A stretch of 60,255 nt of DNA from Oligoflexia bacterium (GCA_903845155.1 CAIMWN010000047.1:1-60255); one strand, 5' to 3'; shown: positions 16,839 through 25,209, numbered from the stretch's first letter. Program-made: numbers and translations. The notes: generated by a model not told the origin, from the sequence alone.

Positions 16839-19429
16839 TGAATTTATTGCGTTACATTGGCCTTCCCCATTTAAAGCAAAAACCGATGCGGAGTTTGCTT
16901 ACCCTTCTGGGAATTGCGTTTGGAATTGCTCTTTACGTGGCCATTGCGATTATCAATCACTCCACGAGTAGTTCGATGAAAGATAGTATTGAAGCGGTCG
17001 CGGGGAAAGCAAAGCTAACGATCAGTGGTGGACCCGTGGGATTTGATGAGAGCAAACTGGAAGTGGTAAAGAAGGTAATCGGAGTCAAGTCAGCGGTCCC
17101 ACTGATTGAAGCCCGTGCTTATTTCTCAGGTTCCAACGAAACCTCTGGTAGTCTCTATGTGTTAGGAGTGGATTTACTCCAAGAGCAAGAAGTTCGAAGT
17201 TACAAAACTACCGATCATCAAGTGATCGAAGATCCGCTCGTGTTTTTAAATCAAGCCGACAGTATCATTATTACCGAAAAGCTAGCCACTGATCGGAATC
17301 TTCAGATGAATTCCAAAATGAATCTTGCAACCGCAAATGGGCAGAAAACATTTACAGTGCGTGGAATTCTTGAACCAAGCGGAGCCGCACGTGCCTACGG
17401 GGGCTCGCTCGCCATCATGGATATTGATGGAGCGCGTGTTATTTTTGGTAAAAAGCACAAAATCGACCGTATAGACATCGTTCCCGACGGCCGAATTTCT
17501 CTTTCAAATCTTCAGAGAAATTTGTCTGAGGCTCTGGGCTCTTCCTTCAGAGTAGAGACTCCCGACGCCCAATCGTCTCAAACGGATGCGATGCTCGGGA
17601 CTTATCAAATGATTCTGACCTTTTTCAGTTCCATCGCACTTCTGGCAGGACTTTTCCTGATTATGAATTCAATTTCCATAGCTGTTGCAGAGCGCAGAAA
17701 AGAAATTGGCACGCTTCGCGCGTTAGGAGCAACTCGAGTGTCGATGGTGATTTTGTTTGTAATGGAAGTGATTGGCATCGGGTTTTTTGGATCCGTGCTC
17801 GGTTGTATGTTGGGCAGGTTGCTGGCTGAACTTTTGTCAAAGCAAGTAATCTCCGCTGTGGCTACACAATTTCATACTCAAATCGAAGTGGCAAAACTTG
17901 ATTTTACTCCCCGTGAAATCGCATTTTCAATAGTCCTCGGTACCGGGGCATCCGTAATCGCAGCGGTGTGGCCGTCCTTGAAAGCCGCCAAGGTTCATCC
18001 TTTAGAATCAATGAAGGGGTTTGCTGATTCTTTTCGGGGCGGTGGCGCTCGATTTGCAAATAGGCTGTTAGTGCTTGGAGTTTTTATATTAACGTTTGTA
18101 ACTTTATCATCGGTTTATGCCTGGGGAAGAAATAGTGTGCTGCTCGATGCACTCACCAAAGCGGGTTCTGTGTTAGGCCCCGCCGTTTTTGGACCCTTTA
18201 TTATTTTGTTCTTCTTAAAATCGATTGAGAACTTTCCGGTTGGAACTTTTTCTGCAGTATTTCATTTTGCATATGAGAATCTCCTAAAAAATCCAAAACG
18301 AACTATTTCCAATACTATGGCGCTTTTGGTGGGTTTGTTCTTAGTGATGCTCATTGCAACCATTCGAACTAGTTTTCATGACACACTGATGGATTGGCTT
18401 GATCAAACGTTTGTCTCAGATGTAATTGTGGTTTCGAGCGGGCGAATTGTCACTGCCGATGTGCAGCCCATGAATGAAAATATTCAAAATGACATTTTAA
18501 AAGTGCCAGGGATTCGTCCGCTGGGTACGAATCGAGGTGCAGCAGTACGTGTTGTTCGAATCTTGTATCAGAACAAAAATATCACGGTAAAAGCGATGGA
18601 TCGATATGCCGATTTCTATGAATCGAGATATATCGCCGGAATTCATGCGGAACCCAAAGCTTTGGTTAAAAAATTGTATGAAAGCACTGAACCCATGGTG
18701 CTTGCATCGGATGGGTTTCTTTTAAAACAAGGCAAAAGCGAAGGCGATCTGATTGATCTCGATACACCGAATGGTAAAATACCATTTCGGATTGGGGGCA
18801 CCATTGCGGATTATGCGCCCGATGGTGTGCTTTATATGGATCGTAAAGTGTATAAGAAATACTGGAAAGATTCATTGGTCTCAGCATTTGCGTTTAATAT
18901 TTTACCCAACTTTAGTATTGAGCGAGTGCGGAGTGAAATAGATCGACGTTTGGCACAAAGAAATAATTTGATGGTGGTTTCGAATGCTGAATTTAAAGAT
19001 CAAACTCAACAAGCGATTGAACAATCGTTTGCTTACACCCGCGCCATTGAAATGATTGCTCTCGTAGTGGGCTTACTTGGACTTCTGAATACCATGCTGA
19101 TTAGTGTTTTGGAGCGGACACGTGAAATTGGAATGCTCCGTGCAGTGGGTGCAACGCGCGGTCAAATTTCACAGATGATTTTTTGGGAAGCCGTGATTCA
19201 AGGTTTTTTTGGCGCCTGCGTGGCTGTTATCTTAGGCGCGTTTGTAGGCTGGCTCTATGTTAAATATACGGTGGTCGATAGTTTGGGTTGGGTGATGGTG
19301 TTTCATTTTGCATTCTTTGCGGTAGCCTACACTTTATTTACGGGTGTGCTGGTTGCTATGATCGCGGGATACTTTCCTTCCAGAAGGGCGTCGTCGTTGA
19401 TGATTACTGAAGCGTTGGAATACGAATGA
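16835..19429 (+). CDS. ABC transporter permease with two FtsX-like domains
   Basis: 864 aa inner-membrane permease with duplicated MacB/FtsX architecture. It has an N-terminal TM helix, a MacB-type periplasmic domain (~50-240), an FtsX block of three TMs (NSISIAVAERRKEIGTLRALGATR), then TM helices and a second unit with periplasmic domain (~520-720) and final FtsX block (NTMLISVLERTREIGMLRAVGATRGQISQMIF). The ERRxEIGxLRAxGATR cytoplasmic motifs are classic for this superfamily. Two FtsX blocks in one chain mean that one polypeptide can make the full transmembrane unit with an ATPase dimer, as in YbbP-type permeases. Cargo is unknown; lipid or lipoprotein handling is suggested by the adjacent phosphoesterase. 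It ends 22 nt before the convergent aat gene. Confidence 0.9.
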   Translation: MMNLLRYIGLPHLKQKPMRSLLTLLGIAFGIALYVAIAIINHSTSSSMKDSIEAVAGKAKLTISGGPVGFDESKLEVVKKVIGVKSAVPLIEARAYFSGSNETSGSLYVLGVDLLQEQEVRSYKTTDHQVIEDPLVFLNQADSIIITEKLATDRNLQMNSKMNLATANGQKTFTVRGILEPSGAARAYGGSLAIMDIDGARVIFGKKHKIDRIDIVPDGRISLSNLQRNLSEALGSSFRVETPDAQSSQTDAMLGTYQMILTFFSSIALLAGLFLIMNSISIAVAERRKEIGTLRALGATRVSMVILFVMEVIGIGFFGSVLGCMLGRLLAELLSKQVISAVATQFHTQIEVAKLDFTPREIAFSIVLGTGASVIAAVWPSLKAAKVHPLESMKGFADSFRGGGARFANRLLVLGVFILTFVTLSSVYAWGRNSVLLDALTKAGSVLGPAVFGPFIILFFLKSIENFPVGTFSAVFHFAYENLLKNPKRTISNTMALLVGLFLVMLIATIRTSFHDTLMDWLDQTFVSDVIVVSSGRIVTADVQPMNENIQNDILKVPGIRPLGTNRGAAVRVVRILYQNKNITVKAMDRYADFYESRYIAGIHAEPKALVKKLYESTEPMVLASDGFLLKQGKSEGDLIDLDTPNGKIPFRIGGTIADYAPDGVLYMDRKVYKKYWKDSLVSAFAFNILPNFSIERVRSEIDRRLAQRNNLMVVSNAEFKDQTQQAIEQSFAYTRAIEMIALVVGLLGLLNTMLISVLERTREIGMLRAVGATRGQISQMIFWEAVIQGFFGACVAVILGAFVGWLYVKYTVVDSLGWVMVFHFAFFAVAYTLFTGVLVAMIAGYFPSRRASSLMITEALEYE

Positions 19430-19451
19430 TTGCATTTTCACGCGTTGGTGC

Positions 19452-20117
19452 TTAACTAAAATCGGTGTAAGTGAAGTGCTGACCCTTTTCAGAAAACGGA
19501 TTCACACCGCTTCCTAGCTTCTGTGCCTTTTTGGCAGTCGCGAGTTTCTTCAGGAAATTCTCGCGAGTAATCTCGCTCGCGCCGAGTGCTTCCATATGGG
19601 GTGTGGTCATCTGAATGTCCATCCAACTTCGCCCCACTTTTTTTAAGCGTGAAATCACAAACAAAATCGCAGCTTTTGAAGCGTTATCTTCGCGGTGAAA
19701 CATGCTTTCGCCCGCAAAATATCCCGCACAGTCGATTCCGTATAAACCCCCTACCAAAGTAGAGCCATTCCATACTTCCACACTATGAGCGTAGCCGAGT
19801 TCATGCATTTTCAGATACGCGTGTTTCATCTCATCGGTTATCCATGTACCTTCATCGCCCCGCTCACCGCAGGCTTCCATCACCTCTTTAAAATTTTGAT
19901 CAATGGTAAAGGTCCAGGGCGTGCGCTTTAAGTATTGTTGGAGGCGTTTTGCAATATGGAGGTCTTCGAACAGTAAAATCCCGCGGATCTGTGGACAGTG
20001 CCAAAGGAGCGGGAGTCCGGGGCTAGGCCACGGAAAAATACCATTGCTGTAGGCATGAATCAGAGTTCGGGGTTCGAGATCTAATCCAACTGCAACAATG
20101 TCATTTAAATCTGACAT
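19452..20117 (-). CDS. aat: leucyl/phenylalanyl-tRNA--protein transferase
   Basis: 221 aa, the normal size for Aat. It transfers Leu or Phe from aminoacyl-tRNA to proteins with N-terminal Arg or Lys, marking them for ClpAP under the N-end rule. Diagnostic stretches are YSNGIFPWPSPGLPLLWHCP near the N-terminus, GTWITDEMKHAYLKMHELGYAHSVEVW, LVGGLYGIDCAGYFAGESMF and WMDIQMTTPHMEALGA. The enzyme is cytoplasmic. It follows the thiolase gene by 6 nt and may be cotranscribed; the functional link is not obvious. Confidence 0.95.
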   Translation of the reverse strand: MSDLNDIVAVGLDLEPRTLIHAYSNGIFPWPSPGLPLLWHCPQIRGILLFEDLHIAKRLQQYLKRTPWTFTIDQNFKEVMEACGERGDEGTWITDEMKHAYLKMHELGYAHSVEVWNGSTLVGGLYGIDCAGYFAGESMFHREDNASKAAILFVISRLKKVGRSWMDIQMTTPHMEALGASEITRENFLKKLATAKKAQKLGSGVNPFSEKGQHFTYTDFS

Positions 20118-20123
20118 CAGTTT

Positions 20124-21407
20124 TTAGACATTGGCCTCAAGAATCATGACCGAGCCTAAACCACCTGCTGCACATACAGAGATGAGCCCGAGTTTCTTCT
20201 TTTGCTTTTTCAATTCATGAAGCGTTTGAAGAATGAGTCTTCCGCCCGTGGCTCCGAAAGGATGTCCGAGTGGAACACTGCCACCGTTTAAGTTTAATTT
20301 TTGTGGATTGACCTTACCGATAGGGGTGCTTAATTTCAATTTATCGCGTGCAAAGTCAGGCGATTCGATTGCGCGGATCGTAGAAAGCACTTGGGCCGCG
20401 AACGCTTCATGGATTTCATAAATATCGAGATCTTCCCAGGTGATTCCGGCCATTTTAAGCGCCTTTGGAATTGCATACACGGGACCAATGAGGAGCGGTT
20501 CGGTTTGAATGTCTACCGCTGCTACTGCGTAACTCTTAATAAATCCGAGCGGAGTCAGACCCAGTTCTTTTGCTTTGCTTTCCTTCATTAGAAGCACCGC
20601 TGAGGCACCATCGGTGAGGGGGCTTGCGTTGGCTGCTGTGATCGTTCCGTCTTTATAAAAAACGGGTTTCAATTTTGATAATTTTTCGAGAGTAGAATCT
20701 GCACGGATGTCGGTATCTTTATCAATCACTTTTCCGTTAGGGGTCGCGACTTTACAAACGTGAGTTTGGTAGAATCCGTTTTCCCAGGCTTTCGCAGCCT
20801 TTTGATGACTCTCCAGTGCATATTGATCTTGTTCTTCGCGAGTGACTTTAAATTGTCTTGCCATTAAATCTGCAGATTGCCCCATGGTGAGGCCAGTAGT
20901 GGCTTCTTTAATTCCAGGAGCGTTTGGCGCCAGGTATGCAGCTTTAAATTTTGAGAGGAGGCCTAGGCGTTGGCCCATGGTTTTAGCTTTTGCAATATCT
21001 TGGAAGAAGTTCGTCGCATCTAAACTAAAAAGTGCTTGAACTGAACTGATGGACTCTACTCCACCTGCAATTCCGATTTCAATTTGGCCTGCTTCAATTT
21101 TTGCAGCGATGGCTGCTGCCGTTTCTAAGGAGGACGCGCAATAGCGGTTGAGAGTAGTGCAAGGAATGGTGGCGGGCAGGCCAGAATCAAAAAGGGCTTC
21201 GCGAGCCACATTTGATCCTTCCGCAGGTCCACTCACTATACCCATATAAACTTCGTCAATGAGGTTTGGGTCAATCCCTGTTTGGCTTACGGCTTCTCGT
21301 AAGGCTACTCCCCCCAATGCAGCTGCAGACATTTTTGAATAAACCGATCTTGCTCTCGCAAATGGTGTACGAACCCCGCCAATCACTGCAATTCTTTCTT
21401 TGCTCAT
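20124..21407 (-). CDS. fadI: acetyl-CoA C-acyltransferase (thiolase), FadI-like
   Basis: 427 aa, in the size range of FadI and the mitochondrial trifunctional beta subunit. It catalyses the thiolytic last step of fatty-acid beta-oxidation. The acylated Cys lies in TTLNRYCASSLE, the active His in EIHEAFAAQVLS, the second catalytic Cys in ISVCAAGGLGSVM, and the GHPFGATGGR loop is present. RIAVIGGVRTPFARAR at the N-terminus fits FadI rather than the shorter AtoB type. No fadJ (hydratase/dehydrogenase) partner is visible in the window. I used ATG 21407; a TTG 18 nt upstream is also in frame. Confidence 0.88.
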   Translation of the reverse strand: MSKERIAVIGGVRTPFARARSVYSKMSAAALGGVALREAVSQTGIDPNLIDEVYMGIVSGPAEGSNVAREALFDSGLPATIPCTTLNRYCASSLETAAAIAAKIEAGQIEIGIAGGVESISSVQALFSLDATNFFQDIAKAKTMGQRLGLLSKFKAAYLAPNAPGIKEATTGLTMGQSADLMARQFKVTREEQDQYALESHQKAAKAWENGFYQTHVCKVATPNGKVIDKDTDIRADSTLEKLSKLKPVFYKDGTITAANASPLTDGASAVLLMKESKAKELGLTPLGFIKSYAVAAVDIQTEPLLIGPVYAIPKALKMAGITWEDLDIYEIHEAFAAQVLSTIRAIESPDFARDKLKLSTPIGKVNPQKLNLNGGSVPLGHPFGATGGRLILQTLHELKKQKKKLGLISVCAAGGLGSVMILEANV

Positions 21408-21463
21408 GAATCTATTCTGACTCAAAAATGGAGCCGGGGCTAGGAGGTTTTAAGCAAATAAAA

Positions 21464-21775
21464 CTAGTTTTTCTGAGAGTTCTCTAAAAAATGATCAAGG
21501 GTGCGGAAGAGTTCTTCCAGAGTTTGCTTTGCTTCCGAGTCGATGGCCGTTTTTGATAAAGTACGCTTATTTAAAATTTGGAGCGCATTCTCTACTTTGA
21601 TCGCCAGATCGGGATAGCCAAAATTTTGTGCCCCCTCGGCAAGGTGGCTTGCTTCCGTTTTGATTCCGTTCCAATCGCGATCAACCAGTTGCTTGCGCAT
21701 TTTCCTCAGGCGAGAGCCTAAGCGTTCGATATAGCCAGTTTTTACACGATTTTGTATTTCACGAGAAGTAAACAT
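21464..21775 (-). CDS. small helical protein, possible degenerate HPt domain
   Basis: About 103 aa, all helical in appearance. The segment EASHLAEGAQNFGY resembles the HPt phosphoacceptor helix (AHxLKGxxxNxG), with His 44 followed by Gly at +4, although the loop is one residue shorter than usual. The rest (LRKMRKQLVDRDWNGIK before; DLAIKVENALQILNKR after) follows the HPt pattern of a D-W-x-x-I/L helix and a later LE/AL pair. It could relay phosphate or simply be a helical bundle. The frame stays open upstream to 21907, but those 44 codons look non-coding, so I chose ATG 21775, for which no good ribosome site is visible. It is between tolB and the thiolase gene on the same strand. Confidence 0.5.
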   Translation of the reverse strand: MFTSREIQNRVKTGYIERLGSRLRKMRKQLVDRDWNGIKTEASHLAEGAQNFGYPDLAIKVENALQILNKRTLSKTAIDSEAKQTLEELFRTLDHFLENSQKN

Positions 21776-21911
21776 AGAGTGGAGCGACTTTATCGCAAGC
21801 GGGATCTGCTTGGCAAGGTACGATCCTTTGACGATGAATGTTGACCGACAAGTCCACGCCAATGAACAAGAATAAAAATATTGCCACGCAGCATTAAAAA
21901 ACCGCAACCCC

Positions 21912-23240
21912 TTAGTTTAAGTAGGGACTCCATTTAGAGCCTACGCAATTTCCCATCCCAAAGGTCAGCCGTTTGGTGACGAGACCATCCGTACTCATCA
22001 TCCAAATGTTTTTGCCGTTCGCACGGTTGGAGCTAAATACGATGAAACTGCCATCAGGGCTATAGCTTGGGTCTTCGTTGTTGCCTTCACCTTTAGTGAG
22101 GCGGTCGATTTGCGCGCCGTCAATGTTCATCGTAAAGAGGTCAAAGTGGCCGTCATTCCATCCTGCGAACGCAATTTTTTTACCATCAGGTGACCAAGTA
22201 GGAGTGGCATTGTATTGGCCCGCAAAAGTCAGTCGCTTTGCTTCGTTTGGATTAGCGGTAGGAGCGATATAAACCATGGGTTTACCTGCTCGAGAAGAAA
22301 CGAATGCGAGCTTTTTTCCGTCCGGGCTAAAGCTAGGATCCACGTCGAAACCAATCGAATGGGTGAGGGGAGAAGCTTTTTTGGTTTCGAGATCGAGTAA
22401 GTAGAGATCGGGATTACCAGCAAAGCTCAGTGTGATGGCCATTTCTCGGCCATTCGGGTGATAGTTAGCGCCCGAGTTGATTCCTTTTTTGTTACTCATG
22501 AGTTGTAACTTTGCATTTTTGAAATTGTATTCAAAGAGATCAATGTTTTTCGTATTGTCAGAGTGTTTATTGTAAACTGAAAATGCAAGTCGGGTTCCAT
22601 CGGAGTTCCAAGCAGGCGCCATGGTAATGGACTGAAATCTCGTGATTTGTTTTAAATCGCTGCCATCAAAATTCATGGTATAGATTTCCTTTTTGCCAGT
22701 CTTGTCGCAAGCGAATGCAATTTTAGTAAGAAAGATGCCTTTTTTACCAGTAATGGCGAAGACGATATCGTTGGCGATTGCATGCGAAAGTGGCTTTAGA
22801 TCACTGATGTCAGAAGTGTAACGTTTAGCGAGCGCTTCCTTGTTTCCGGAAATATTCACCACGTGCAACTCATAAGTGAGAGTGGTGCCTCGTTCAAGTT
22901 TCAATTGCGAGAAGGTCAGGAAGTCGGCGCCACTCTTCATCCATTCGGTTTGTTTTAATTCGGCCACGGAACTGAGTGAGCTTTGTGGAAAGGCGCTACT
23001 CGGAAGTAATCTAAACGCTTCAATAAAATTGAGATCGGCTTCAATCGTCTTTTGGATTTGGCCGAGGTAGGCAGAAACTGCCCCAGTGGGAGTGGTCTCG
23101 GTGAGTGCGAGTACTGCTTTTTTTGTTTTCGCATTACCGACCGCTAGATAAGTAGACTGAGCGTGTACATTTGCGGAAAAACCGAGTGTGAGGAGGGTCA
23201 AGCAACAGGCGCGGGAGAGTAAGTTGATCTGGGTTTGCAT
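21912..23240 (-). CDS. tolB: Tol-Pal system beta-propeller protein TolB
   Basis: 442 aa periplasmic protein with a Sec signal peptide (cleavage near NVHAQ), an N-terminal TolB domain (VLALTE ... DLNFIEAFRLLPSSAFP), and a six-bladed propeller built from repeated SPDGKKLAFVSSRAG / SPDGSFIVFSSNRANG units. TolB binds Pal and colicins and helps outer-membrane constriction at division. Pal is not next to it, and the TolQ/TolR/TonB-type genes are about 15 kb away, so the Tol system is split. The -10-like hexamer TATACT ends 7 nt before the ATG and no Shine-Dalgarno at proper distance exists, pointing to a leaderless mRNA. Confidence 0.9.
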   Translation of the reverse strand: MQTQINLLSRACCLTLLTLGFSANVHAQSTYLAVGNAKTKKAVLALTETTPTGAVSAYLGQIQKTIEADLNFIEAFRLLPSSAFPQSSLSSVAELKQTEWMKSGADFLTFSQLKLERGTTLTYELHVVNISGNKEALAKRYTSDISDLKPLSHAIANDIVFAITGKKGIFLTKIAFACDKTGKKEIYTMNFDGSDLKQITRFQSITMAPAWNSDGTRLAFSVYNKHSDNTKNIDLFEYNFKNAKLQLMSNKKGINSGANYHPNGREMAITLSFAGNPDLYLLDLETKKASPLTHSIGFDVDPSFSPDGKKLAFVSSRAGKPMVYIAPTANPNEAKRLTFAGQYNATPTWSPDGKKIAFAGWNDGHFDLFTMNIDGAQIDRLTKGEGNNEDPSYSPDGSFIVFSSNRANGKNIWMMSTDGLVTKRLTFGMGNCVGSKWSPYLN

Positions 23241-23247
23241 GGCCTCA

Positions 23248-23253
23248 AGTATA
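23248..23253 (-). promoter_or_regulatory. -10-like hexamer of tolB
   Basis: TATACT on the minus strand, with 7 nt to the tolB ATG. The -35 region (TTCCCT at 17 nt) is weak, so this rests mostly on the -10. Confidence 0.35.
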
Positions 23254-23301
23254 AAAGCGGAATGGTGAATAGGGAATTAAATATAGAGACATAATGAAAC
23301 C

Positions 23302-23336
23302 AGCTGGGAGCAAACTGGCCATTTGCACTCTCAGCT
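23302..23336. repeat. imperfect inverted repeat between tolB and the Gly-rich gene
   Basis: AGCTGGGAGCAAA pairs with TTTGCACTCTCAGCT, with a 2-nt bulge and one mismatch, around a 7-nt centre (CTGGCCA). It lies 23 nt upstream of the sigma-54-like promoter in a 407-nt divergent intergenic region. It could be an activator site or an RNA hairpin; nothing proves either. Confidence 0.4.
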
Positions 23337-23358
23337 ATCAATTAAATCGATTTAGAGT

Positions 23359-23375
23359 TGGCATGCATATTGCTC
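23359..23375 (+). promoter_or_regulatory. sigma-54 (-24/-12) promoter upstream of Gly-rich gene
   Basis: TTGGCATGCATATTGCT: GG at 23361-23362 and GC at 23373-23374 with 10 nt between, TTGGCA and TTGCT blocks intact. The transcript would start near 23386 and have a ~260-nt leader before ATG 23648, which contains a perfect 7-bp hairpin at 23443-23460 (TATTGAA-TTTT-TTCAATA). Confidence 0.6.
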
Positions 23376-23565
23376 TTCTTATGGACATAACGATCTGCAC
23401 TCAGTACGAAAAGGTGATTACGAAACGAATCTTCGGCTAGGATATTGAATTTTTTCAATAGTTTGGTGGGGAGTCAGGTTCGGGATTAAGTTTTTGTTTC
23501 CACTCTGATGGCTGAATTTTTAGCTCGAGTTAAACTTAATGAGTTTAAATCATAAACCAATTAAG

Positions 23566-23595
23566 TTGACAAGGTGCGTTAAGTGATTCTAGAGT
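23566..23595 (+). promoter_or_regulatory. sigma-70-like promoter proximal to the Gly-rich gene
   Basis: TTGACA (23566-23571), an 18-nt spacer and TAGAGT (23590-23595). Start would be near 23602, with AAAGGAG further down before ATG 23648. With the upstream sigma-54 match this gives two candidate promoters for one gene. Confidence 0.45.
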
Positions 23596-23647
23596 GGGAC
23601 CTTCTGTTTTCAGACGTTTTAGAACAACTAAAAAGGAGTCCCAAAAA

Positions 23648-24997
23648 ATGATTAAAATTATTTCTATGTTGATCGCACTCAGTGCGATGACGATTTATAA
23701 TCCAAGTGCTCAAGCTCAGCACGGCGGCGGCCATGGCGGCGGTGGTGGAGGTCATACAGGTGGTGGCGGCGGCGGTGGAGGTCACACTGGTGGCGGTTCT
23801 ACTGGCGGTCACACGGGTGGCGGATCAACAGGTGGACACACTGGTGGTGGTTCAACTGGCGGCGGATCAACGGGTGGACACACCGGTGGTGGTTCAACTG
23901 GTGGACACACTGGCGGCGGATCAACGGGTGGATCGACCGGCGGAAGTCACGGCGGCGGATCGACAGGTGGATCGACTGTTCATCGTTCAACGGACCCTTC
24001 AACTGCACGCGGAAATCCAACTGTAAATCACGATCATGTTACTGCTACTAGCGTACAAGGTCGTCGTGGAGCTGAAACTGTAACTTATAACAATAACCAT
24101 AGTGGACGGACTGTTCTACGGGAAGAATATAGTCGTGGACGTGACACTCTGTCTCGTACTTACTATCGTCGCGATGGTTCTTTCGGTCATGCGTACAACT
24201 ATAATCGCTGGGGATACCGTGGCGTTTATTTTTATATGTATCAACCTTTCTTCTTATGGGGATGGTATGATCCATTCTTCTCTTGGCACCACTATCGTAA
24301 CTATTGGAACTATAGCTGGTACTGGTTGAACGATCCTTGGTATCGTTATTACGGTCACTATTATCGTCCGTACCCACGTTACATCTACCCTTCTGAATGG
24401 TTAGTAGATTACTACTGGTCATCACTCCTTGCTGATGACTACGCTACTCAAGAAGAAAACGGAACTTTAGTTGCTCAAGACAACACTCCAAATACTACTT
24501 CAGAAGCGCAACAAGCTGAAAACGATGCAATCAAAGCTCAAATCAAAACTCAAATTGATCAAGAGTTGACTGCTCGTAAAGAAAATCAACCGATCACGAT
24601 CGACACTAAGATCCTTGATAAGTCTCGTGTATACGCAGTGGCTTCAGATTTAACTGAAGTAACCGCGGATGCAGCTGCAATCACTTGTAAATTATCTGCA
24701 GGTGATATCATCGGTCTTGCTCCAGAAGGCATTAGTGCTGATGGATTGACTGCGACTATGATGGTTCGTTCTGCGAAATCAGGAAGCTGTGTAGCAGGAA
24801 CTAAAGTATTAGTTGCTGTTGAACAACTCGCTGAATTCGAAAATGAATTCACTCGTCGCCTCGATGAAGGTACTGAGAAAATGAAATCTGATCCAACTGC
24901 GTCAGCAGTATTGGTTTCAGGAGCAGCGGCTCAAGATCCAACCGATCAGCCAGACACTGCAACTACTTCTTCAGACGATGATTCAGACAGCAAATAA
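23648..24997 (+). CDS. secreted Gly-rich repeat / Tyr-Trp-rich protein
   Basis: 449 aa in four parts. A signal peptide (cleavage near SAQAQ) comes first. A ~90-residue low-complexity block of HTGGG, STGG and HGGG units (residues ~25-115) follows. Then comes a Tyr/Trp/Phe/Arg-rich block (residues ~180-260; FLWGWYDPFFSWHHYRNYW, WYRYYGHYYRPYPRYIYP). The C-terminal domain (~290-425) has beta strands and two Cys (ITCKLSAGD ... SGSCVAG), ending in an acidic DDDSDSK tail. The chosen ATG has a textbook AAAGGAG site; an upstream in-frame codon at 23594 does not. I recognise no enzyme motif. A surface, matrix or adhesive role is inferred. A strong terminator follows the gene. Confidence 0.85.
   Translation: MIKIISMLIALSAMTIYNPSAQAQHGGGHGGGGGGHTGGGGGGGGHTGGGSTGGHTGGGSTGGHTGGGSTGGGSTGGHTGGGSTGGHTGGGSTGGSTGGSHGGGSTGGSTVHRSTDPSTARGNPTVNHDHVTATSVQGRRGAETVTYNNNHSGRTVLREEYSRGRDTLSRTYYRRDGSFGHAYNYNRWGYRGVYFYMYQPFFLWGWYDPFFSWHHYRNYWNYSWYWLNDPWYRYYGHYYRPYPRYIYPSEWLVDYYWSSLLADDYATQEENGTLVAQDNTPNTTSEAQQAENDAIKAQIKTQIDQELTARKENQPITIDTKILDKSRVYAVASDLTEVTADAAAITCKLSAGDIIGLAPEGISADGLTATMMVRSAKSGSCVAGTKVLVAVEQLAEFENEFTRRLDEGTEKMKSDPTASAVLVSGAAAQDPTDQPDTATTSSDDDSDSK
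23719..23977 (+). repeat. coding tandem repeat (GGT-GGA-CAC-ACT-GGT-GGT-type units)
   Basis: A ~260-bp run of degenerate Gly-His-Thr/Ser units inside the Gly-rich gene. Units of 9-27 bp recur with small changes, a structure prone to length change by slippage. Long reverse-strand frames across it are by-products of the repeat. Confidence 0.8.
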
Positions 24998-25020
24998 TTG
25001 ATCATACAATAAAATGTAAA

Positions 25021-25057
25021 AGGGCGGTGCTGCCGATAGTAGCACCGCCCTTTTTTT
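25021..25057 (+). terminator. rho-independent terminator of the Gly-rich gene
   Basis: Perfect 11-bp stem AGGGCGGTGCT / AGCACCGCCCT with a 9-nt loop followed by seven T (25051-25057), 24 nt after the stop codon. Confidence 0.92.
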
Positions 25058-25209
25058 ATGAATAGCGGCTACAATAGTTTGTGTGATCAAGGGCGCCCGG
25101 AATAGAAAATGTATTTGCTCCTGGGGACTCTTAAAGTCGCAAATACATTTTCTATTCCGAGCTCCATTAAGCATTCGAGCAGAATGGGGCGCTATCCACA
25201 AAAAAACGG
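25048..25209. repeat. ~160-bp ungapped imperfect palindrome
   Basis: Centre at 25128/25129. The inner arms are a perfect 20-bp inverted repeat (25099-25118 against 25139-25158; GGAATAGAAAATGTATTTGC and its complement). Without any gap, pairing resumes at 25061-25067 with 25190-25196 and at 25051-25057 (T7) with 25200-25206 (A7). The middle flanks are diverged. Both strands therefore encode similar nonsense peptides. It looks like a MITE-like element or old foldback repeat inserted after the terminator; no target duplication is obvious. Confidence 0.65.

Noticed and set aside
23294-23440. 48-codon ORF (MKPAGSK...) between tolB and the Gly-rich gene
   Set aside because: Weak ribosome site, no protein-like pattern, and it runs straight through the sigma-54-like promoter and the inverted repeat; regulatory DNA is the better explanation.
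23719-24020. Long reverse-strand and alternate-frame ORFs over the Gly-rich repeat
   Set aside because: Produced by the repeat's codon bias; low-complexity composition and no start context.
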